Positions 27,326 to 34,851 of a stretch of 37,113 nt of DNA are shown one piece after another (position 1 is the stretch's first letter; the number at the start of each line of letters is the position of its first letter). This DNA is from Candidatus Woesearchaeota archaeon (GTDB taxonomy: Archaea > Nanobdellota > Nanobdellia > Woesearchaeales > GW2011-AR9). Location: contig JACPND010000011.1 in the NCBI GenBank assembly GCA_016185625.1, forward strand, positions 1-37,113, written 5' to 3'. The notes beneath the pieces were generated by a model, which saw only the letters and a list, made by a program, of their open reading frames with translations, was not told the DNA's origin and did no database searches. The position numbers and the translations under genes were made by a program.

Positions 27326-28392
27326 TGATGAAACGTATTTGGCTGATGATTGCAGTACTCTCCCTGTCCTTGGTGGCAGCGGTGGATGTGACTATTCCCC
27401 AGACCGAGTATAGTGCTGCCGAAAAAGTTTCTATTTCTATCAGTTCTTGTTTCGGCTCTTCTGTGCTGCAGATTCAGAATGCCGAGAATACGCTTATCGG
27501 CGTGGAGCAAGGAGCAAATTCATGGAGCACAGTGTATAATACTCTTTCCGACCCTACCAAAGGAAAATACTCATTGATCGTTTCCTGCGCTGACGGAACC
27601 AGTAAAACCACGGGATTCTGCGTTGATGCGCCCGGTTGCCTGGGAGCAGCTCCTGCAGCCACTCAATGTGGGAATGGAGAATGTGATTTAGGGGAAGATT
27701 ATGGCAGTTGCGCTGCGGATTGTCCTGCTTCTGGAGGAGCGCCATCTGGAGGTGGAACCTCCGGCGGTGGAGGTGGTGGCGGTGGGTACTGCACCCCCCA
27801 GTGGACGTGCGAGGAATGGGGGTATTGTAATGCCGACTTGCAGCAGTTGCGCGTTTGCCGCGATATCGATAAATGCTTTGCAGATAAACCTGAGAGCCGT
27901 CCCTGTGCCGCCTGTGAAGAATCATGGGTCTGCTCTCTGTGGTCAACCTGTTATGCTGGTGAGCAGTATCGCACTTGCGTGGATGAGCATTATTGCGGAT
28001 CAACTGCCTTGCGTCCCGTAACCACCGTCGCCTGTGAAGCAGCCGCATCGCTGCCTCCTGTCTATGAGTCGCCGTCTCTTCCTCCGCCCGGCCCACCCTA
28101 TCAGCCAGAAGTGCAGGAGCCGTCGGTAACTTCTTTCTGGGGTAAGTACAAATTCTATGTTTTAAGTATAGGCCTGCTGGTGGCGATACTTGGTTTTGTG
28201 CTGGTGTTAGTCTTCCATGTCAAGAAAACATCTCCTCTGATGTACAATTATGATGATCTCAAAGAGTGGGCTGTTAAAGAACGCCAGATGGGCACTTCTG
28301 ATGCCGATATAAGAACTATCCTCGCGAAGCATACCCGATGGACGGAGCAGGATATTGGCCGGATTTTTGAAGAGCTGGGGCCAAAAAGTTAG
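27325..28392 (+). CDS. B4: surface protein with signal peptide, Gly-rich linker, CxW modules, C-terminal TM and cytoplasmic helical domain
   Basis: MMKRIWLMIAVLSLSLVAAVDV; CTPQWTCEEWGYCNADLQQLRVCRD; TM FYVLSIGLLVAILGFVLVLVF; LKEWAVKERQMGTSDADIRTILAKHTRWTEQDIGRIFEEL. Confidence 0.68.
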   Translation: MMKRIWLMIAVLSLSLVAAVDVTIPQTEYSAAEKVSISISSCFGSSVLQIQNAENTLIGVEQGANSWSTVYNTLSDPTKGKYSLIVSCADGTSKTTGFCVDAPGCLGAAPAATQCGNGECDLGEDYGSCAADCPASGGAPSGGGTSGGGGGGGGYCTPQWTCEEWGYCNADLQQLRVCRDIDKCFADKPESRPCAACEESWVCSLWSTCYAGEQYRTCVDEHYCGSTALRPVTTVACEAAASLPPVYESPSLPPPGPPYQPEVQEPSVTSFWGKYKFYVLSIGLLVAILGFVLVLVFHVKKTSPLMYNYDDLKEWAVKERQMGTSDADIRTILAKHTRWTEQDIGRIFEELGPKS

Positions 28393-28401
28393 GCTTTAAT
28401 A

Positions 28402-28746
28402 TCACTTTATCACAATCTTATGTGCTATAATCTCCTTTTTTCCTTTATACTCCTCTACCTTCCCTGTTATCTCCACATCATTGCCTTCTCGTAAAAAGAT
28501 ATCTTCTTCCGGAAAAAGGACTACTGCCGTTTTTTCCACGCGTTCTGCTTCCAGTTCAAGAAATAGGACTTTGTCCAGTCTTGTTATCTTTTCTACTGTC
28601 CCGCGTAGTTTAACCACCTGCTGTTCTGGTAAGCCTTCGAGCTGGTTAACAGTTGGGAGCTCTTGTTCTTCCGTAAAAATATAGAGGAAAACTAAACCCA
28701 AGAGAATCACCAGCAGAGAAATCCGATAGAGCGTTTTTTCGTTCAC
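28402..28746 (-). CDS. Membrane-anchored OB-fold (nucleic-acid-binding type) protein
   Basis: TM LLVILLGLVFLYIF followed by VVKLRGTVEKITRLDKVLFLELEAERVEKTAVVLFPEE...GNDVEITGKVEEYKGKKEIIAHKI. Confidence 0.65.
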   Translation of the reverse strand: MNEKTLYRISLLVILLGLVFLYIFTEEQELPTVNQLEGLPEQQVVKLRGTVEKITRLDKVLFLELEAERVEKTAVVLFPEEDIFLREGNDVEITGKVEEYKGKKEIIAHKIVIK

Positions 28747-28797
28747 TTCACTGAGTAGGAAGGGAGTTATTAAAAAGATTTCCTAAAATTGTAGGTA

Positions 28798-28915
28798 TTA
28801 AGTCTGCCTGCTGACCGTTAGCTTCGTGCTTTTTTTGTCTCCAAGAAAGCACTCTCTAATTCTCATTAACGAATGTAATTCTTAGCTAACTTCTTGGCCT
28901 CGCAGGCAGACTTAA
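28798..28915. repeat. Nested foldback/structured RNA candidate E4
   Basis: TTAAGTCTGCCTGC (28798-28811)/GCAGGCAGACTTAA (28902-28915); GTTAGCT (28817-28823)/AGCTAAC (28884-28890); GTGCTTT (28826-28832)/AAAGCAC (28846-28852). Confidence 0.7.
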
Positions 28916-28964
28916 CTTAATACGCACCTAAAGTTTTATATAAAGCAGCCTTTTTCAGGAAACC

Positions 28965-29153
28965 ATGTCAGAGCAACGCACTCAGGAGATTAAAGATAGG
29001 CTGTTCCAGTTAGACCGCAAGATTCGGCCGTTGGAATGGGACGCCACGCGCAATCAGATCAATGACTTCAAGCGGCAGGACTTACAGCGATTAAAAGATG
29101 AGCATAAAATACTGACAGATGAATTACTGGGATTGCAGCAACAACCTTTATAA
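28965..29153 (+). CDS. Small helical/coiled-coil protein
   Basis: 62-aa ORF MSEQRTQEIKDRLFQLDRKIRPLEWD... following TATA TTTTATATAAAG. Confidence 0.5.
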   Translation: MSEQRTQEIKDRLFQLDRKIRPLEWDATRNQINDFKRQDLQRLKDEHKILTDELLGLQQQPL

Positions 29154-29168
29154 ATAAATCCGTGAAAC
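29144..29168 (+). promoter_or_regulatory. rpS6e promoter ACCTTTATAAATAAATCCGTGAAAC
   Basis: BRE/TATA-like; 23 of 25 bp identical to the 16S rRNA upstream promoter at 36444-36468. Confidence 0.6.
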
Positions 29169-29315
29169 TATACTAAAAATCCCTGATTCTCGAACAGAAA
29201 TCATGGATTTTGGTATATACTAAATTGCGTAGAATGTTCGAGACTTCTATGGCAATTTACTATACATTGTAGCTGAGACCGCTTCGGCGTGTACCGACAG
29301 GTTCTTAAGTCTCGG
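29169..29315 (+). promoter_or_regulatory. Structured 5' leader of rpS6e with potential kissing loops
   Basis: Hairpin 1 (29169-29217), hairpin 2 (29221-29259), 3' domain (29273-29315) with CGC-UUCG-GCG; loops CUCGAACA (29189-29196) and UGUUCGAG (29235-29242) are fully complementary. Confidence 0.65.
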
Positions 29316-29334
29316 AATCAAAGGGAGGGAAACT

Positions 29335-29730
29335 ATGGTTGAAATGAAATTAGTGCTTTCCACATCAGATGGAAAGAGTCATCAACGGGAAATCAAAAGC
29401 CCGGAAGCAGATAATCTGCTGAAACAGAAAATCGGCGATAAGATTGCCGGGGACGAATTGGGCTATGCCGGATACGAGTTTCTTATCACTGGCGGATCGG
29501 ATAAATCAGGATTTCCCATGCGGAAAGGCATTCAGGCACCACGCAAGCGAATTCTGATTGGCAAGAGTGTGGGCTTTAATGGCTTGGACAGAAAGGGTAA
29601 AAAGCAGCCCGGATTAGTGAAGCGGCGTACTGTTTGCGGTGAACACATCACCAAGATTATTCATCAGGTGAATCTAAAAGTCCTTAAAGAAGGATCGGAA
29701 AAGCTCGTCAGTGAAGCGAAGAAAGAGTAA
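29335..29730 (+). CDS. rps6e: 30S ribosomal protein S6e
   Basis: KLVLSTSDGKSHQREIKSPEADNLLKQKIGDKIAGDELGYAGYEFLITGGSDKSGFPMRKGIQAPRKRILIGKSVGF...RRTVCGEHI. Confidence 0.95.
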   Translation: MVEMKLVLSTSDGKSHQREIKSPEADNLLKQKIGDKIAGDELGYAGYEFLITGGSDKSGFPMRKGIQAPRKRILIGKSVGFNGLDRKGKKQPGLVKRRTVCGEHITKIIHQVNLKVLKEGSEKLVSEAKKE

Positions 29731-29763
29731 ACCTTTTATAGTTGTTCTTTTTTCCTAAAACAT

Positions 29764-29961
29764 ATGGCTCTGGCAGAAGTAACCCATAACGTCAATACGC
29801 AGTTGGCTATACTCACTAAAAATATTACTGATTTCTTCTCTTTTCTCGGAAATAAGCTGAAAAATTTCAAAAGCCTCACTCCGGGAGAGCAGATTGCGTT
29901 TAGTTCGATAGGGGTAGGATTGATCTTGACCATCATCGCGCTGGTCATGTTGGTGGTGTAA
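29764..29961 (+). CDS. Small C-terminally membrane-anchored protein
   Basis: 65-aa ORF ending IGVGLILTIIALVMLVV. Confidence 0.5.
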   Translation: MALAEVTHNVNTQLAILTKNITDFFSFLGNKLKNFKSLTPGEQIAFSSIGVGLILTIIALVMLVV

Positions 29962-29978
29962 ATGGCATTGGTGATTTA

Positions 29979-30875
29979 ATGGCATTATTCCATTCTAAAA
30001 GATCAGAGGAGCCTAAAAGCATCTTTAAGAATAAGGAAGAACGGTCAGTTCCTTCTCCGTTGGATAAAGAGATTACCATTCGGCTCAATCCGCGAAAAGT
30101 CTTGAAATGGCTGATTGTTCTTTTGGTTCTGGTTCTGGTGTTTTACGCCGGACGGCTGAGCGCAGAACCATCCTGCCCCAGTAAAACAGCTTCAACCTCA
30201 GTCAAGTCGTCATGGGGTTCCTGGAATATTACCGGATTTATTCAAGACCTCTGGCCGGATAGTGAACCGGTGAAGAAAACCACCAAGAAAGTGGTGAAGA
30301 AAGTCGCTGGCAACAAAACGAATACAACGGGAAGTTCTACTGTTCCGTCTGTCACCACATCTGCGGCAACATCCAGCTCCTCCAGCGTGGCAGCGTCAGG
30401 AAGTACCACTACCGCGACTACCGCTACAACTGCTAATACATCTGCTACTCCGATGTCTACGACAGAGGAAACAGCAGAATCAACAGAGCCGATTATCACG
30501 AAATATAGCAAAGTAGCCCTATCCTTGAGCTGTGTCCAGACGGAGTGGTTAGAAACCTGGGGGAAGATAACGCAAATCCAATTGGTCATTAAAAATAATG
30601 AAGAGGGCACGGTTAAGCCCAATTACATCAAGATGATGATGGAAGGGTACAATGATCGTGAGGAAAAGGTCGAACTCCCGGAGAAGATGAAAACAATCAA
30701 AGCCACGCAATCGGTCATTTCCCATGTCCTCGTTCCTGGCGGGTTTTCGTATAATAGTGCGAATGTGGGAAACCTGCAGAGCGTGAAAATCCAATTATAC
30801 TTGTTCAATGCTGAGGGGACGCCCATGGCTTCCTATTCCCGGGATGTGGACTTAAACGGAAAGAAGATGTGCTGA
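29979..30875 (+). CDS. N-terminally anchored protein with Ser/Thr-rich linker and beta-sandwich-like domain
   Basis: TM VLKWLIVLLVLVLVFYAG; long S/T/A-rich linker; C-terminal ALSLSCVQTEWLETWGKITQIQLVIKNNEEG... Confidence 0.55.
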   Translation: MALFHSKRSEEPKSIFKNKEERSVPSPLDKEITIRLNPRKVLKWLIVLLVLVLVFYAGRLSAEPSCPSKTASTSVKSSWGSWNITGFIQDLWPDSEPVKKTTKKVVKKVAGNKTNTTGSSTVPSVTTSAATSSSSSVAASGSTTTATTATTANTSATPMSTTEETAESTEPIITKYSKVALSLSCVQTEWLETWGKITQIQLVIKNNEEGTVKPNYIKMMMEGYNDREEKVELPEKMKTIKATQSVISHVLVPGGFSYNSANVGNLQSVKIQLYLFNAEGTPMASYSRDVDLNGKKMC

Positions 30876-30951
30876 TACAGAAGGATGTGTTGATACAGAA
30901 CTAGAATTGGGAGAGTCCCTCCTTTTGCCCTATTAACATTGAAAAGTTAAC

Positions 30952-31476
30952 TTATCCTTTAAGCACCTTCTTCTCTCCTGAATACAACCCCATCTGGACC
31001 ATCTGCTCATATTGTTCTTTAGTCAGGGTCAGGTAGCTAAGCTCAAAGCTTTTCTCTTTCAGTTTTGCCTTGGCATCTTCTACCTGTACGGCATTCACGC
31101 CTTCGCCAATGATTAAAATATTTGCTTTTCCTTTCTTCTTGCTACCATGGAGAATGATCTGCTGGATGCCGGGTACTGTCTCCACCAGACGAACGAATTC
31201 ATCCACACCGTCAAAGTCTTCTTCAAAGAGGGATTTCAGAAATTCTACTTTCTCATTCTGGCAGGAGGTGTAGACCTTGCTGTTTTTCCAAATGCGCTTT
31301 TGGAGAAGCCCTACGGAAACGAGCTCCCGGAGGATGCGGAAGGTGGACGCAATGGAAACATTGCTTTTTTCGGAAATTTCCTTTAAGTAGAGTTCTTCTT
31401 TGCTGTTGAGAATAATCTTGAGTACTGCTGCTTTTTTTTCATCCATCAACGCCATGAGAACCTCTTTTCTAATCAT
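30952..31476 (-). CDS. Winged-helix transcriptional regulator with nucleotidyltransferase-like C-terminal region
   Basis: KKAAVLKIILNSKEELYLKEISEKSNVSIASTFRILRELVSVGLLQKR; GIQQIILHGSKKKGKANILIIGEGVN. Start placed at MIRKEVLMALMDEKK because of TATA AGTTATAAATCC just upstream (ORF track starts at 31575). Confidence 0.65.
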   Translation of the reverse strand: MIRKEVLMALMDEKKAAVLKIILNSKEELYLKEISEKSNVSIASTFRILRELVSVGLLQKRIWKNSKVYTSCQNEKVEFLKSLFEEDFDGVDEFVRLVETVPGIQQIILHGSKKKGKANILIIGEGVNAVQVEDAKAKLKEKSFELSYLTLTKEQYEQMVQMGLYSGEKKVLKG

Positions 31477-31629
31477 GGAAGTAGATAAGAGGTCCGGATT
31501 TATAACTATTTCGATTCTGAAAAGTCTTTCCAAAAATGAAAAATACTTTTCAAAGACAAAATACCATTTCAACACTGAATCGTTAAATATAAATACTCCT
31601 AAATAATTTGTCTTCTTGGTGAAAGATGG

Positions 31630-32334
31630 ATGAGTGATATTTTAGAGATAATTAAATCCCGAAGGACAGTGAAGCATTTTGTTCCTAAATTTATCAGCTG
31701 GGACAAGATTTCCCGGGTCATTGATGCCGCGCGCCATGCTCCCAGTTCCGGAAATCTGCAGAATTGGAAATTTGTCGTCTGCTGGGAGCCAGCTCAGAAA
31801 GAAGCGTTAGCGAAGGCTGCATATGAGGAACACGAGATTTCTATGGCAGGTGTGTTGATTGTCGTGTGTGCGGAGCCAGAGAAGGTGGAGCGTTATTATG
31901 GTTTACGGGGAGAACGGTTGTATACGGTGCAAAATTGTGCTGCTGCGATTCAGAATATGCTCTTAGAAGCGCATTCTTTGGGCTTAGGATCGTGTTGGAT
32001 TGGGGCCTTTGATGAGGATGAGGTGAAAACGCTTCTTTCTATTCCTGCAGAGGCGCGGCCGCAGGCAATTATCGCCATTGGTTATAGTGATGAAGTAGCT
32101 GAGAAACCGCCGCGCTATCCACTCGAAACGCTAGTCTATTTTAGCAAATGGCGAAGTAAGTCCAGAGATCCGGCAAAGTATATGAATGATGTGGCTACGA
32201 TTCTCGCCAGAAAAGCGGAGTCGACGCAGGAAATGATGAAAGAAGCGGCTGGGTTTGTCGTCGATAAGGCGAAGGAAAAAGCGGCGGAGACGAGAGGTAA
32301 AAAAGAAGCGGAAAAGCCATCGGAAAATTTGTAA
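31630..32334 (+). CDS. Nitroreductase family protein
   Basis: DILEIIKSRRTVKHFVPKFISWDKISRVIDAARHAPSSGNLQNWKFVV, LGLGSCWIGAF, PQAIIAIGYSDE. Confidence 0.9.
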   Translation: MSDILEIIKSRRTVKHFVPKFISWDKISRVIDAARHAPSSGNLQNWKFVVCWEPAQKEALAKAAYEEHEISMAGVLIVVCAEPEKVERYYGLRGERLYTVQNCAAAIQNMLLEAHSLGLGSCWIGAFDEDEVKTLLSIPAEARPQAIIAIGYSDEVAEKPPRYPLETLVYFSKWRSKSRDPAKYMNDVATILARKAESTQEMMKEAAGFVVDKAKEKAAETRGKKEAEKPSENL

Positions 32335-32662
32335 AAGTCACTTGCGATTTGCTTTTTTGGGGGTTACAATGGTTTATTATATTCTGTAAAACATAGTTTA
32401 GAGAAAAGAAATATTTAAATAGTTCTTATACTTTCCTAAACAACTAGGTGGTTGGTTTTCACAAACGTCTGGTAAACGTTTGATAAAAATTGGTTGGGTT
32501 TTTGGTTACATTCTGACGTTGGTATGTCAGTGGGTTTTGGTAGGTTAATTCTGAGAGTAGAAAAGCTCTACTCCTATATAATCTTTTGTGTGGTGGGAAA
32601 TATGTTTTCCAACATATATCTCGACATACATAAAAGGTGGAAAACAATGAGGTGGTGTAAAC

Positions 32663-33733
32663 ATGGATTTTATCATTGAGAAGGCGCTGGCGAACACGTC
32701 AGCAGATGAAGAAGAATTTGCCAATATGAATCAGGCAAACATTAAAGTGATTGGAGTAGGAGGAGCAGGCAACAACATGGTTGGCTGGCTCTATAAGAAA
32801 GGAATAAAAGGAGCAGAGATCATTGCCACGAACACAGATCATCAGCATCTGACCATTACGCCGGCGGATCATAAGTTCCTTATCGGGAAAGATTGTACCC
32901 GTGGTTTGGGATGTGGCGGATTTCCCAACAAGGGTGCGGAAGCAGCTCAGGAATCCTTAACGAAAATTAAGGAATGCCTGAAGACCTCAGACATGGTATT
33001 TGTCTGCGCAGGCATGGGGGGCGGTACCGGAACAGGTGCAGCTCCTGTTGTCGCGCAAGTGGCGAAAGATGCCGGTGCAATCGTGATTGGGACAGTTACC
33101 ATGCCGTTTAACATTGAACGGGCGCGATGTGACAAGGCTGAGTTTGGCTTGCAGCAGCTGCGACAAGTGTCAGATACGGTTATTGTGATTGATAACAACA
33201 GGCTGGTGCAGATTGCAGGTAACTTGCCCATACAGCAAGCGTTTGCAGTAGCGAACGAGTTAATCGCGACCATGATCAAAGGTATTGTGGAAACGATTGC
33301 CGTACCTTCGCTGGTCAACTTAGACTATGCGGATGTCAAAGCCATCATGTCCAATGGCGGAGTGGCTGCCATCGGCGTTGGGTCGAGCGATACCAATAAC
33401 CGGGTAGAAGAGGCCGTGAAAGGCGCTTTGAGCAATCCTCTGCTGGACATCAGCTATGAGGGGGCGACGGGCGCTTTGATTCATGTCTCTGGCGGACCGG
33501 ACATGACGTTGGAAGAAGTCAGCCGCATCGGTGAGCTGGTGACAGAAAGCCTGGATGATGATGCCAATGTCATCTGGGGCGCACGTGTTGCTGATGACAT
33601 GAAAGGCAAGTTGACGGTGATGACGATCATTACCGGTGTGAACTCGCCTTGGATCTTAGGTAAGGTGGATGGTAAGAAATCAGAGCAGCGTGCCAGATCA
33701 CTGAGCCGGGAATTGGGCATCGAACTGGTGTAA
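32663..33733 (+). CDS. ftsZ: Cell division GTPase FtsZ
   Basis: IKVIGVGGAGNNMVGW, GGGTGTGAAPVVAQVAKDAGAIVIGTVTMPF, NLDYADVKAIMSNGGVAAIGVG. Confidence 0.97.
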   Translation: MDFIIEKALANTSADEEEFANMNQANIKVIGVGGAGNNMVGWLYKKGIKGAEIIATNTDHQHLTITPADHKFLIGKDCTRGLGCGGFPNKGAEAAQESLTKIKECLKTSDMVFVCAGMGGGTGTGAAPVVAQVAKDAGAIVIGTVTMPFNIERARCDKAEFGLQQLRQVSDTVIVIDNNRLVQIAGNLPIQQAFAVANELIATMIKGIVETIAVPSLVNLDYADVKAIMSNGGVAAIGVGSSDTNNRVEEAVKGALSNPLLDISYEGATGALIHVSGGPDMTLEEVSRIGELVTESLDDDANVIWGARVADDMKGKLTVMTIITGVNSPWILGKVDGKKSEQRARSLSRELGIELV

Positions 33734-33734
33734 G

Positions 33735-33754
33735 GAGCCTTTGGGCTCTTTTTC
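33735..33754 (+). terminator. Hairpin plus T-tract after ftsZ
   Basis: GAGCC-TTTG-GGCTC-TTTTT directly after the stop codon. Confidence 0.5.
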
Positions 33755-33774
33755 CTATTTTTTTCTATTTATGG

Positions 33775-33825
33775 TCTTGCCCAAGCCTTTTTTCTTACAC
33801 CACCCCCGTAAGATTTTGGGCAAGA
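33775..33825. repeat. Foldback E7 followed by T-tract
   Basis: TCTTGCCCA (33775-33783)/TGGGCAAGA (33817-33825) enclosing TCTTAC (33793-33798)/GTAAGA (33808-33813). Confidence 0.55.
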
Positions 33826-33867
33826 TTTTTTATTTTTAAATTTGTTCATGATTTTCTCTGCGTATCT

Positions 33868-34121
33868 ATTAAGTCTGCTTGGTACAAGAGGGGGATAGTT
33901 TTCCCCTCTGTACAGAAAATCAGTCATCTCTGATTTTCTTGTACCTGAGCGAGCAAGAGCATTGCGAGCTCTTGCATGCACCCGCCAAGAGGTTAGCTGA
34001 GAACATCTTTCGTTAATGGAATTGATTACTGCTTTCTTTACGATAAAAAGCCTTTTTAGAGGAATGTCAACCCATGAAAGCACGAAGCTAACGGCCAGCA
34101 GGCAGACTTAAACTTAATACG
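33868..34121. repeat. Structured RNA/foldback candidate E5, inverted homolog of E4 with an extra hairpin domain
   Basis: Reverse complement shares TTAAGTCTGCCTGCTGrCCGTTAGCTTCGTGCTTT and ATTAACGAA...TTCTyAGCTAACyTCTTGGC with 28798-28915; extra GGTACAAG...CTTGTACC, GAAAATCAG/CTGATTTTC and GCAAGAGC/GCTCTTGC stems. Confidence 0.7.
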
Positions 34122-34147
34122 TACTTCTTTGCGGATATTGGTTAGTA

Positions 34148-34281
34148 ATCGTCATCTCCAAAAGATGGAGTCAAAAAGCCGAAGGAAGACTTGTCTACTA
34201 AGAGACAAAATGAGCTTACAGGAGGTCAAAACAAGTTAGCCACAGAAGAGATTAAACGACTTAAATGAAGGAGATGACGAT
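34148..34281. repeat. Foldback/structured RNA candidate E8
   Basis: ATCGTCATCTCC (34148-34159)/GGAGATGACGAT (34270-34281); internal TTGTCT-ACTAAG-AGACAA. Confidence 0.55.
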
Positions 34282-34347
34282 AATCGACCATTGTCCAAGA
34301 TTAACAAGTTTTAAATACTCCTTCTGAAACGAATGGGGTAACAGGGG

Positions 34348-34851
34348 GTGTTACCTATTTTAGAAGAAAAACTTCAAGACGTGAGTAACCGCTCGTTAAT
34401 TTCGGCTGCGGTAAACCGGGCTGCAGCACTAGACTATGATTCTTTGAAGACGATCTCTAATGATTCAGGGAATGATTCAGGAAGTAAAATAGAATATACT
34501 CCGCCGGGCATTAATTATGAGGAAAAATTTCTGGCGGAACAGTTTTATTCCTCAACTTCAATCTCCCCCTTAGCTGAGTATGAAACGGTAACGACGATGA
34601 AAAAGGCAGGAGAGGAATATGATTCCGGCGCTGCGTTTTCAGACAGCCAATCAGAAACGCTGACTACGGAAGAAGCCAGAGAGATGATAAAGGAAGTCCA
34701 ATATGCGACGGTAACGGGCTCCAGCCTAGATATCGACTGGAATAAGCGGGAGAGGTTTACGAACTGGGCCATGTTTGAGCCGGCGCTGCGGAACGCCTTT
34801 GAAAAAAGTGATGCGGTCACGAGAGACGTGAATTATTCCAGGACGTTTTAA
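34348..34851 (+). CDS. Hypothetical protein (GTG start)
   Basis: 167-aa ORF with TATA-like TTTAAATACTCC upstream and plausible RBS GGGG. Confidence 0.5.
   Translation: MLPILEEKLQDVSNRSLISAAVNRAAALDYDSLKTISNDSGNDSGSKIEYTPPGINYEEKFLAEQFYSSTSISPLAEYETVTTMKKAGEEYDSGAAFSDSQSETLTTEEAREMIKEVQYATVTGSSLDIDWNKRERFTNWAMFEPALRNAFEKSDAVTRDVNYSRTF

Noticed and set aside
29271-29316. tRNA-like appearance of the GAGACC..UUCG..GUCUCGG segment
   Set aside because: No complete cloverleaf with acceptor, anticodon and T arms; better explained as part of the rpS6e leader.
31070-31606. Plus-strand ORFs (31070-31273, 31147-31386, 31400-31606) opposite the wHTH regulator
   Set aside because: Shadow ORFs of the convincingly coding minus-strand gene.
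32494-32679. 61-aa ORF in the ftsZ leader
   Set aside because: Lies in the GT-rich leader, overlaps the ftsZ start and lacks a plausible RBS or coding character.
33868-34121. E5 considered as RNase P RNA or SRP RNA
   Set aside because: I could not find the conserved RNase P CR-I/CR-V blocks or the SRP helix 8 core in either strand; left as unassigned structured element pending a covariance search.
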